A stretch of DNA of 64,000 bases, taken from NCBI RefSeq assembly GCF_008868005.1, contig NZ_WAAO01000001.1, forward strand, positions 248,001 through 312,000, written 5' to 3'. The notes beneath the pieces are model-generated. The model was not told where the DNA came from. It did no database searches and was given only the letters and a program-made list of their open reading frames with translations. This document shows positions 34,382-41,877 of the stretch, in pieces. A program made the translations under genes and the position numbers. The stretch comes from Microbacterium algeriense (GTDB lineage Bacteria; Actinomycetota; Actinomycetes; Actinomycetales; Microbacteriaceae). Positions within the stretch are counted from its first letter, which is position 1. Each line of letters opens with the position of its first letter.

Positions 34382-35308
34382 ATGTTTCACGTGAAACAGT
34401 CCGAAAAGGCTTCCTCGAACGAATCGTTCGGGATGGATACACCGCTCGCGCGGGAACTCGCCGACCTGTCCGCCCGGAGACGCGCGCTGGAGAGCACCAC
34501 GGTGCAGTTCACGGGGGAGACCCGAGTGCTGACGGTGTCGAACCAGAAGGGTGGCGTCGGCAAGACGACCACCGCGGTCAACATCGGATCAGCACTGGCC
34601 GCGTTGGGCGCGAAAGTCCTGGTGATCGACCTCGATCCGCAGGGGAACGCCTCCACGGCACTCGGGGTGCCGCACAGTGCAGAGGTCCCCAGCGTCTATG
34701 ACGTACTGATCGATGAGATGCCTCTCGCCGACGTCGTGCAGCCGAGTCCGGAGAACCCGAACCTCTTCTGTGCGCCGAGTACCATCCACCTCGCAGGCGC
34801 CGAGATCGAGCTCGTCGCCCAGGTGGCACGAGAGCACCGCCTGCGACGTGCTCTGGATGTCTACCTCGCTGACCACCCGATGGACTTCGTCATCATCGAC
34901 TGCCCGCCGTCGCTCGGTCTGCTCACGATCAACGCCTTCACCGCTGCGTCTGAGGTCTTCATCCCGATCCAGTGCGAGTACTACGCGCTGGAGGGGCTGA
35001 GCCAGTTGCTCGGGAGCATCCAGATGATCCAGAAGCACCTGAATCCGCCGCTGCACCTCTCCACGATCCTGCTGACCATGTTCGACGGGCGCACGCGCCT
35101 CGCGCAGCAGGTCGCCGAAGAGGTTCGCACGCATTTCCCGGAGCAGGTGCTGGAGACCGTGATCCCGCGTTCGGTCCGGGTGTCCGAGGCTCCGAGCTTC
35201 GGGCAGACCGTGATCGCCTACGACGGACAGTCCGCCGGAGCGATCGCCTATCGGGAAGCGGCTGTCGAGATCGCGTCGCGCACCGCGACACAGAGCAAGG
35301 AGAAATGA
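34382..35308 (+). CDS. parA: Chromosome partitioning ATPase ParA
   Basis: A 308-aa deviant-Walker ATPase that moves ParB-bound origins over the nucleoid. Walker A is KGGVGKTT with Lys56 and Lys61; Walker A' VIDLDPQGNAST and Walker B FVIIDCPPSLGLLT follow. The first 40 residues are variable, and codons 1-6 are made by parS site 8. The spacing from AAAGGAG to the ATG is only 3 nt, so a later start such as Met18 cannot be ruled out. The stop overlaps the first ATG of parB. Confidence 0.96.
   Translation: MFHVKQSEKASSNESFGMDTPLARELADLSARRRALESTTVQFTGETRVLTVSNQKGGVGKTTTAVNIGSALAALGAKVLVIDLDPQGNASTALGVPHSAEVPSVYDVLIDEMPLADVVQPSPENPNLFCAPSTIHLAGAEIELVAQVAREHRLRRALDVYLADHPMDFVIIDCPPSLGLLTINAFTAASEVFIPIQCEYYALEGLSQLLGSIQMIQKHLNPPLHLSTILLTMFDGRTRLAQQVAEEVRTHFPEQVLETVIPRSVRVSEAPSFGQTVIAYDGQSAGAIAYREAAVEIASRTATQSKEK
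34383..34398. other. parS: parS site 8, overlapping the parA start codon
   Basis: TGTTTCACGTGAAACA begins at the T of the parA ATG and supplies codons 1-6 (MFHVKQ). ParB bound here would cover the parA initiation region. Confidence 0.95.
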
Positions 35309-36300
35309 TGGCCAAGCGCACTGGACTGGGTCGGGGTATCGGCGCCCTCATTCCGACCGCCGATCAGGCGGAACGTCCTGTCGACGTCTTCTTCCCCGGA
35401 GCGAGCCTGCGGCAGACCGCGGTGGACGAGGCCGCCCCGGCGGAGGAGTCGCAGCCGGACACCGAGGTCGACACCCCCGATCTGGAAGCCGTGCCGGGAA
35501 TCCACCTGATCCAGGTCGACCCGCATGCGATCGTCGCGAATCCGCGTCAGCCCCGAACTCACTTCGATCCGGAGGACCTGGCGGAGCTGGTGCACAGCGT
35601 TCGCGAGTTCGGCGTCCTCCAGCCGGTGGTCGTGCGCAAGAACGCCGACGGCGACTACGAGCTGATCATGGGGGAGCGACGTACCAGGGCCGCCCGCGAG
35701 GCAGGGCTCGACGCCATCCCGGCGATCGTCCGCGAGACGGCGGACGAAGATCTGCTCCGTGACGCCCTGCTCGAGAACCTGCACCGTTCGGAGCTGAACC
35801 CTCTGGAAGAGGCCTCCGCGTATCAGCAGCTGCTGGAGGACTTCGGCATCACACAGGAGGAGCTGGCCACCCGCATCGGCCGCTCCCGCCCGCAGATCAG
35901 CAACACGATCCGCCTCCTCAAGCTTCCGGTGCCGGTGCAGCAGCGGGTCGCGGCCGGCGTGCTCACCGCGGGTCACGCACGCGCCATCCTCAGCCTCGAG
36001 ACGCCGGAATCGATGCAGCGTCTCGCCGACAAGGTCGTGAACGAAGACCTGTCGGTGCGGGCGACGGAGCAGGCCGCGAAGTCGCTGCCGTCGGCCGGTA
36101 AGACCGTGAAGCCGACGCCCGGTGCGCGGCGCGCCTACCTCGATGAGGTCGCCGGCAAGCTCGGTGACCGCCTCAACACCCGGGTGAAGATCGCCCTGGG
36201 TGCTCGAAAAGGCCAGGTCACGATCGATTTCGCTTCGATCCAGGATCTGAACCGCATCCTCGAGGAACTGGGCGAGAGCAGCTACGGCGCCGGGCGATAG
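35308..36300 (+). CDS. parB: Chromosome partitioning protein ParB
   Basis: A 330-aa CTP-dependent DNA clamp that loads at parS. The N-terminal GLGRGIGALIP contacts ParA; NPRQPRTHFDPEDL and the CTP-binding GERRTRAA (122-129) form the N-domain; the helix-turn-helix lies at about 181-203 (ITQEELATRIGRSRPQISNT); a C-terminal dimerisation domain ends the protein. Two adjacent ATG codons exist (35305 and 35308); AAGGAG ends 5 nt before 35308 but only 2 nt before 35305, so 35308 is preferred. Its target sites lie just upstream of parA. Confidence 0.96.
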   Translation: MAKRTGLGRGIGALIPTADQAERPVDVFFPGASLRQTAVDEAAPAEESQPDTEVDTPDLEAVPGIHLIQVDPHAIVANPRQPRTHFDPEDLAELVHSVREFGVLQPVVVRKNADGDYELIMGERRTRAAREAGLDAIPAIVRETADEDLLRDALLENLHRSELNPLEEASAYQQLLEDFGITQEELATRIGRSRPQISNTIRLLKLPVPVQQRVAAGVLTAGHARAILSLETPESMQRLADKVVNEDLSVRATEQAAKSLPSAGKTVKPTPGARRAYLDEVAGKLGDRLNTRVKIALGARKGQVTIDFASIQDLNRILEELGESSYGAGR

Positions 36301-36356
36301 CCGGGTGGCACGCGGTCCTCTAGACTCGCGTGATCGATGACGATGAGGGGGATGTC

Positions 36357-37805
36357 ATGTCCAGACCAGTGGATGCAGCAGGTATCCGACGCCGCGTGAT
36401 CGCGGTCAGCATCGCGGCGGCGTTGGGAGGGTTCCTCTTCGGGTTCGACACCGCCGTCATCAACGGCGCCGTCGACGCTCTCGCCGGCGACGTCTCGGGC
36501 TTCGACCTCGGCACCGGATTGAAGGGCTTCGCGGTCTCGTCCGCTCTCATCGGCTGCGCCGTCGGAGCATGGTTCGCCGGTCCGGTGTCCAACAGGTTCG
36601 GACGCATCCCGGTCATGGTGGTCGCGGCCGGCATGTTCTTCATCTCCGCGATCGGCTCCGGACTCGCGTTCAGCGTCGTCGACCTCATCATCTGGCGCGT
36701 GATCGGTGGCCTCGGCGTCGGAGCAGCCTCCGTCATCGCGCCCGCGTACATCGCCGAAGTCTCCCCCGCCGCCATCCGAGGTCGTCTCGGCTCGCTGCAG
36801 CAGCTGGCGATCGTGACCGGTATCTTCGCTGCTCTCCTGTCCGATGCGCTGCTCGCCGGAATCGCGGGAGAGGCCGATCAGCCCCTGTGGGGCCTCACCG
36901 CGTGGCGGTGGATGTTCATGGTCGCGGCGATCCCCGCCCTCGTCTACGGCCTGGTGTCGCTCCGACTCCCGGAATCGCCGCGCTATCTCGTCCGCAAGGG
37001 GGAGATGAAGCGCGCGGCAGACGTGCTCGAGACGGTGACGGGCACGATCGACGTCGACGCCAAGATCAAGGAGATCACGGGCACGATCGACACGGAGCGT
37101 TCGGAGTCGCTGCGCGACCTGCGCGGTAACCGTCTGGGCCTGAAGCCGATCGTGTGGATCGGCATCCTGCTGTCGGTGTTCCAGCAGTTCGTGGGCATCA
37201 ACGTGATCTTCTACTACTCCACGACCCTGTGGCAGTCCGTGGGCTTCGATGAATCCAGCGCCCTCCTCACTTCCGTGATCACATCGGTCACGAACATCGT
37301 CGTCACGATCGTCGCTATCCTGCTCGTCGACAAGATCGGCCGGCGCATCATGCTGCTGGTGGGTTCGGTGGGGATGACCGTGACTTTGGGGCTCATGGCC
37401 GTCGCGTTCTCGTTCGGCACGCTCGACGCGCAGGGCACCGCGACGCTCCCCGATCCCTGGGCGACGATCGCCCTGATCTGCGCCAACGGGTTCGTGGTGT
37501 TCTTCGGCGCGAGCTGGGGTCCGCTGGTCTGGGTCCTGCTGGGCGAGATCTTCCCGAACTCGATCCGCGCCGGTGCCCTCGCGGTGGCCGCCGCGGCGCA
37601 GTGGGTCGCGAACTTCTTCATCTCCACGACGTTCCCGGCGTTCGCCGAGATCGGACTCACCTTCGCGTACGGGTTCTACGCCTTCTTCGCACTCCTGTCG
37701 TTCTTCTTCGTGTTTTTCAAGGTTCCCGAGACCAAGGGCAAGGAGCTCGAGGAGATGAGCGAGAACATGAAGGTGGAGCGCCGGAGGGGCCCGCAGCCGA
37801 CGTAG
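36357..37805 (+). CDS. MFS sugar transporter (sugar porter family)
   Basis: A 482-aa, 12-helix permease, probably a proton-coupled sugar importer. Family marks: GGFLFGFDTAVINGA in helix 1, NRFGRIPVM between helices 2 and 3, the mid-loop PESPRYLVRKG, QQFVGINVIFYYS in helix 7, DKIGRR, and C-terminal PETKGKELEEM. These match the xylose/glucose porter class; the sugar cannot be named. ATG 36357 follows AGGGGG at a good distance; an upstream in-frame ATG (36330) lacks one. TAGACT at 36321-36326 may be the -10. Confidence 0.92.
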   Translation: MSRPVDAAGIRRRVIAVSIAAALGGFLFGFDTAVINGAVDALAGDVSGFDLGTGLKGFAVSSALIGCAVGAWFAGPVSNRFGRIPVMVVAAGMFFISAIGSGLAFSVVDLIIWRVIGGLGVGAASVIAPAYIAEVSPAAIRGRLGSLQQLAIVTGIFAALLSDALLAGIAGEADQPLWGLTAWRWMFMVAAIPALVYGLVSLRLPESPRYLVRKGEMKRAADVLETVTGTIDVDAKIKEITGTIDTERSESLRDLRGNRLGLKPIVWIGILLSVFQQFVGINVIFYYSTTLWQSVGFDESSALLTSVITSVTNIVVTIVAILLVDKIGRRIMLLVGSVGMTVTLGLMAVAFSFGTLDAQGTATLPDPWATIALICANGFVVFFGASWGPLVWVLLGEIFPNSIRAGALAVAAAAQWVANFFISTTFPAFAEIGLTFAYGFYAFFALLSFFFVFFKVPETKGKELEEMSENMKVERRRGPQPT

Positions 37806-37808
37806 GCT
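37803..37808 (+). promoter_or_regulatory. Putative -10 box, leaderless mRNA of the 111-aa gene
   Basis: TAGGCT overlaps the transporter stop codon (TAG) and lies 6 nt before ATG 37815. No ribosome site fits the gap. Confidence 0.4.
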
Positions 37809-37814
37809 GGATGC

Positions 37815-38150
37815 ATGAGCGAGTCCGTCGAACGTCGCGCGAGCCTGGAAGTGCTGCGCGCCGAAGCAGCTGACGAACTCGCTGTGCTCATTCAGGAGCG
37901 GCTCCTCGGCGGGGAAGATCCCTGGGAGTTCATGGAGGAGCTGCCGAGCGTCGACGAGCTGGTGGTCTACCTGCTGCGCGCCGACAACATCAACGCGAAT
38001 GACGGGGTGCGACCCAATGCTGCCCGCCACTACCGCGTGCTCCGCCAGATCGCACTGGAGTATCCGGAGCTGACGTCGGCGGTGTGGGGACTCCTGGACG
38101 AGAAGCAGCGCCACCGCCGGTGGGACCCGACCGTCGCAGACGCCTCCTGA
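37815..38150 (+). CDS. Hypothetical protein (111 aa)
   Basis: A soluble, mostly helical, acidic protein that I do not recognise. It has a charged first half (ERRASLEVLRAEAADELAV, ELPSVDELVVYLLRAD) and a Trp-rich end (AVWGLLDEKQRHRRWDP). No membrane segment or catalytic motif is visible. It begins 9 bp after the transporter and is followed one base later by the GrpB-like gene, so it may be co-expressed with the latter. Reality is supported by the tight spacing and normal codon use. Confidence 0.75.
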   Translation: MSESVERRASLEVLRAEAADELAVLIQERLLGGEDPWEFMEELPSVDELVVYLLRADNINANDGVRPNAARHYRVLRQIALEYPELTSAVWGLLDEKQRHRRWDPTVADAS

Positions 38151-38151
38151 G

Positions 38152-38682
38152 ATGACCGTCGCGCTGGTCCCCTACGACCCGGCGTGGCCATCCCTCTTCC
38201 AGCAGACGGTCGTGGAGCTGCGTGCTCACGGCAACCCGGGATGGGTGATCGAGCACATCGGCTCGACCGCGATCCGGGGGATGAGCGCGAAGCCGGTGAT
38301 CGACGTCGCCGTCCGCATCGCGGATGACTCCGACTTCGCTGCGCACCGCGCGGGGCTGGAGGCTGCGGGGTGGCGGGTCGGCAGCGCCGTCCGCGCCCAC
38401 CGGGTGATGATCTTCGTCGAGGACGGAGAGCGGACGCGCATCGCGCACTTCTTCGAAACCGCGTCCTGGGACCGGGTGAACCAGCGGATCCTGCGCGACT
38501 GGCTGCGGACGCACCCCGAGGATGCCGAGCTGTACGAGCGCGCGAAGCACGCCGCAGCCATGGCCGCTCAGCGAGGGACGGCGTCGTACAACGACGGGAA
38601 GACGGTGACGATCCAGGCGATCATCGACCGGGCTCGTGCGGAGCGCGGACTGCCCCCGGTCCCGGTCTCCGACAAGCGCTGA
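38152..38682 (+). CDS. GrpB-family protein (nucleotidyltransferase fold)
   Basis: A 176-aa UPF0157/GrpB protein. The core is VALVPYDPAWPSLF at the start, IEHIGSTAIRGMSAKPVIDV with the GS-T motif and Asp of the nucleotidyltransferase fold, then RIAHFFE and the closing YNDGKTVTIQAII. The same domain is fused to dephospho-CoA kinase in some actinobacteria. Its substrate is unknown. It ends before a terminator facing the thioredoxin operon. Confidence 0.88.
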   Translation: MTVALVPYDPAWPSLFQQTVVELRAHGNPGWVIEHIGSTAIRGMSAKPVIDVAVRIADDSDFAAHRAGLEAAGWRVGSAVRAHRVMIFVEDGERTRIAHFFETASWDRVNQRILRDWLRTHPEDAELYERAKHAAAMAAQRGTASYNDGKTVTIQAIIDRARAERGLPPVPVSDKR

Positions 38683-38715
38683 CCGGGCGACGCCGTACGA
38701 CGGCTGCGGACACAG

Positions 38716-38749
38716 GAAGGGCCGCACCTCCGAGGAGGTACGGCCCTTC
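38716..38749. terminator. Bidirectional hairpin terminator
   Basis: Outer stem GAAGGGCCG/CGGCCCTTC and inner stem ACCTC/GAGGT separated by one C-A mismatch, loop CGAG; between the GrpB-like gene and trxA, which converge. Confidence 0.82.
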
Positions 38750-38762
38750 GAGTCTGTGGGGA

Positions 38763-39086
38763 TCAGCCGATGAACGCGGCCAGGTCCTTCTCCAGCGCGA
38801 ACTTCGGCTTCGCGCCGATGATGGTCGTCTTGACCTCACCACCGCTGAAGACCTTCATCGCCGGGATCGACGTGATCTGGTACTTCATCGCCAGCTCCGG
38901 GTTCTCGTCCACGTTGAGCTTGAGGATGGTGATCTTGTCGGGGTTGTCGGCCTGGATCTCATCCAGCACCGGCGCGACCATGCGACACGGACCGCACCAC
39001 TCGGCCCAGAAGTCCACCAGCACGGGACCGTCGGCCTGCAGAACGTCCTGCTCCCAGGTCGCCTGGCTCGTAGCCTTTGCACTCAT
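38763..39086 (-). CDS. trxA: Thioredoxin
   Basis: A 107-aa thioredoxin with active site WCGPC (Cys31, Cys34), FWAEW before it and the cis-proline in SIPAMKVF. It reduces disulfides in the cytoplasm and is recycled by the TrxB encoded next door. AGAAACTC precedes the ATG with GGAGAA as ribosome site. The pair trxB-trxA next to parB is the standard actinobacterial order. Confidence 0.97.
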   Translation of the reverse strand: MSAKATSQATWEQDVLQADGPVLVDFWAEWCGPCRMVAPVLDEIQADNPDKITILKLNVDENPELAMKYQITSIPAMKVFSGGEVKTTIIGAKPKFALEKDLAAFIG

Positions 39087-39155
39087 CAGAGTTTCTCCTT
39101 GTTCGAGGTTCGCCTGCTACAACAACGGGCGAGGGGAAAGTGTTCCCGGCCCTGA

Positions 39156-40130
39156 TCAGGCCGTGATGATCTCGGCGGCTTCCGCGGCGGGCACCTCGAC
39201 GGACGCATCCTCGAGGTCAGCGAGGAAGTGCTCCGCGTCGAGAGCGGCGACCGTACCGGAGCCGGCAGCCGTGATGGCCTGACGGTAGGTGGGGTCGATG
39301 ACGTCGCCCGCGGCGAACACACCGGGAACGGAGGTGCGCGAGGAGCGACCGTCGACCCAGATGGTGCCCTCCGGCGTGAGCTCGAGCTTGTCGTGCACGA
39401 GGTGGGTCCGCGGGTCGTTGCCGATCGCGATGAACAGCCCGTCGAGGGGAAGGTCGCGCAGGGTGCCGTCGACCGTGGAGCGCAGCTGCACGCCCTTCAC
39501 CGCGTCGCCACCGAGCACCTCGGCGACCTCGCTGTTCCACACGAACTCGATCTTCTCGTTCGCGAAGGCGCGCTCCTGCATGATCTTGGAGGCTCGCAGG
39601 GAGTCCTTGCGGTGGATGACGTAGACCTTGTCGGCGAAGCGGGTGAGGAACGTGGCCTCCTCCATCGCGGAGTCACCGCCGCCGACCACCGCGATCGTCT
39701 TCTCGCGGAAGAAGAAGCCGTCGCAGGTCGCGCACCAGGACACGCCGTAGCCGGAGAGACGCTCTTCGCCCTCGATGTTCAGCTTGCGGTAGGCGGATCC
39801 GGTCGCGTAGATGAGCGTCTGCGTCTCGTGCACCGTCCCGGAACCGAGCGTGACGGTCTTGACGGGGCCCGCAAGGTCGAGCTCGGTGACGTCGTCGTAG
39901 ACGACCTCGGTGCCGAACCGCTCGGCCTGCTCCTGGAACTTCGCCATCAGTTCAGGACCCTGGATGCCTTCGGGGAAGCCGGGGTAGTTCTCGACCTCGG
40001 TGGTGTTCATCAGCTCGCCGCCGACCTCGACCGAGCTCGCGATGAGCAGCGGCTTGAGGTTCGCTCGGGCCGCATAGATGGCAGCCGTGAATCCGGCGGG
40101 GCCGGAGCCGATGATGATGACCTGACGCAT
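39156..40130 (-). CDS. trxB: Thioredoxin reductase
   Basis: A 324-aa FAD/NADPH flavoprotein. FAD motif IIGSGPAGFTAAIYAAR, redox-active CATC (Cys133, Cys136) in SWCATCDGFFF, NADPH motif VVGGGDSAMEEA and the C-terminal FAD motif GVFAAGDVIDPTYRQ. It transfers electrons from NADPH to TrxA. GGAGAG lies 6 nt before the ATG. It is transcribed before trxA with a 69-nt gap. Confidence 0.97.
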   Translation of the reverse strand: MRQVIIIGSGPAGFTAAIYAARANLKPLLIASSVEVGGELMNTTEVENYPGFPEGIQGPELMAKFQEQAERFGTEVVYDDVTELDLAGPVKTVTLGSGTVHETQTLIYATGSAYRKLNIEGEERLSGYGVSWCATCDGFFFREKTIAVVGGGDSAMEEATFLTRFADKVYVIHRKDSLRASKIMQERAFANEKIEFVWNSEVAEVLGGDAVKGVQLRSTVDGTLRDLPLDGLFIAIGNDPRTHLVHDKLELTPEGTIWVDGRSSRTSVPGVFAAGDVIDPTYRQAITAAGSGTVAALDAEHFLADLEDASVEVPAAEAAEIITA

Positions 40131-40260
40131 GTGCTCTCCGTCTTAGAAACTGCAGTCGAATGACCTTCGAGTGGTTCAACCCATGGTAACCGCGGGGCAT
40201 TCCCCGGACAGTCTGCGCCGCGGTGCTGGGAGAACGCTCCGCCCGGGGCCGACCTCCGGC

Positions 40261-41877
40261 TCAGCGACCGGGGAGGAAGCGGCGCACCAGCCCGCTGGCG
40301 GCCTTGAGCTCGGGCGCGCGCAGCACAGCCAGGATCGCGACGTACACGGCCACGACGACGAGCCCGATGATCGCGGTGCCGAGTGCGCCCTGGATCTTGT
40401 CGTCCATCGTCCACCCGTCGGTGCCGCCCAGCAGGGCGAACACCGCCCAGCCGGCGAGACCGGCCGGAATCCCGGCGACGGCGAAGCGTGCGATGGCGGA
40501 CATCCAGGAGCGGATGCGCAGGCCACCGAGCTTGCGGTGCAGCAGCCAGGTGGCCACGACGGTCTGCAGGATGCTCGCGATCGACTGCCCGAGGGCGACC
40601 GCCGCGGCGAGGGAGGTAAGGGGGATGATCCCGGCTTCCCGGAGACCGAGCGCGGCGAGGGCCGTGACCACGATGAGCACGCACTGGAAGATCGTGAACC
40701 AGAACGGGGTGCGGGTGTCGTCGTACGCGTAGAAGGTGCGCTGCACGATGAACAGGATCGTCAGGGGGATCAGACCGAAGAGGTAGGCGATCAGCACCAG
40801 CGCGGCCGCCTGGGCGTCGTCGGCGGAGTCGGTGAAGACCCGTGACGCGGGGATGGCCGCCGCGGCGACGGCGGCGGTGGCGGCCACGATGAAGAAGAGC
40901 AGCGTCCGGATGCTCTGCGCGATGTCGGCGCGCACCTCATCATCGCGGCCGGCGGCGGCATGCCCGCTGATCTGCGTGAAGTACGGGGTGCCGATCGAGA
41001 GCACGATCACCGAATACGGGAGCATGAAGATCAGCCAGGCGTTGGCGGTGACCGTGGCCGATGCACCGAGACCGGCCACCTCGCTGACGATGTACCCCTG
41101 GAGGATCCCCGCGGACAGGCTCGCGAAGGCCATGAGGAACGTCCAGCCGGCGAGACGGCCGACATTGCCGAGGCCCACGCCGCGCCAGTGGAAGTCGGGC
41201 TTCAGCGCGAGGCCCGTGCGACGCCAGAAGACGAGCAGGACGACCGCCTGGAGGGCGATTCCGAGCGTTGCGGTGGCGCCGAGCAGGGTGATCATCTCCG
41301 GCGTCCAGGCTGCCGCCTTCGTGGGTACCGGACCGAAGAGGGCGCCGAGAGCGAGGAACCCCGCGATCGACACGATGTTGTTGACGACGGGCGCCCAGGT
41401 GAACGGTCCGAAGATCTTGCGTGCGTTCAGCGCCTCGCCGAGCATCGCGTAGAGGCCGTACAGGAGGATCTGGGGCAGGCACCAGTAGGCGAGCGCCGTG
41501 GCGAGGGCGAGGGTGGCCTCGTTCGCCTTTCCGGCCACCAGGTGCACGAGCCACGGGGCTGCGGCGGTGGCGATCCCCGCCACCACGACCAGGACGACGG
41601 TTCCGAGGGTGAACAGCTTGGAGATGAAGGCGTTGCCCCCGTCCGCGTCCGCCGTCGCCTTGACGATCTGGGGGACGATGACGGCCGTCAGGATGCCGAC
41701 CGAGATGAGCGAGAAGACGCTGTTCGGCAGCTGATTCGCATACGTGAACGCGTCTGCTGCCTCGGAGGCCACGGAGCCGAGGACGCCGACGAGCACGATG
41801 CTGCGGAGCAGCCCGGTGACGCGGGAGACGAGAGTGCCGGCGCCGATGATGGCGCTCGCGCGCCCGAGGCTACTCAC
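40261..41877 (-). CDS. murJ: Lipid II flippase MurJ
   Basis: A 538-aa MOP-superfamily membrane protein with about 14 helices. The start SLGRASAIIGAGTLVSRVTGLLR, given here in part, and the central block around YCLPQILLYGL-like YWCLPQILLYGLY are typical of MurJ/MviN. It flips lipid II for RodA and the PBPs. Unlike mycobacterial MviN it has no C-terminal pseudokinase and extracellular domain. Its start overlaps the DUF6049 gene by 8 nt. Confidence 0.93.
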   Translation of the reverse strand: MSSLGRASAIIGAGTLVSRVTGLLRSIVLVGVLGSVASEAADAFTYANQLPNSVFSLISVGILTAVIVPQIVKATADADGGNAFISKLFTLGTVVLVVVAGIATAAAPWLVHLVAGKANEATLALATALAYWCLPQILLYGLYAMLGEALNARKIFGPFTWAPVVNNIVSIAGFLALGALFGPVPTKAAAWTPEMITLLGATATLGIALQAVVLLVFWRRTGLALKPDFHWRGVGLGNVGRLAGWTFLMAFASLSAGILQGYIVSEVAGLGASATVTANAWLIFMLPYSVIVLSIGTPYFTQISGHAAAGRDDEVRADIAQSIRTLLFFIVAATAAVAAAAIPASRVFTDSADDAQAAALVLIAYLFGLIPLTILFIVQRTFYAYDDTRTPFWFTIFQCVLIVVTALAALGLREAGIIPLTSLAAAVALGQSIASILQTVVATWLLHRKLGGLRIRSWMSAIARFAVAGIPAGLAGWAVFALLGGTDGWTMDDKIQGALGTAIIGLVVVAVYVAILAVLRAPELKAASGLVRRFLPGR

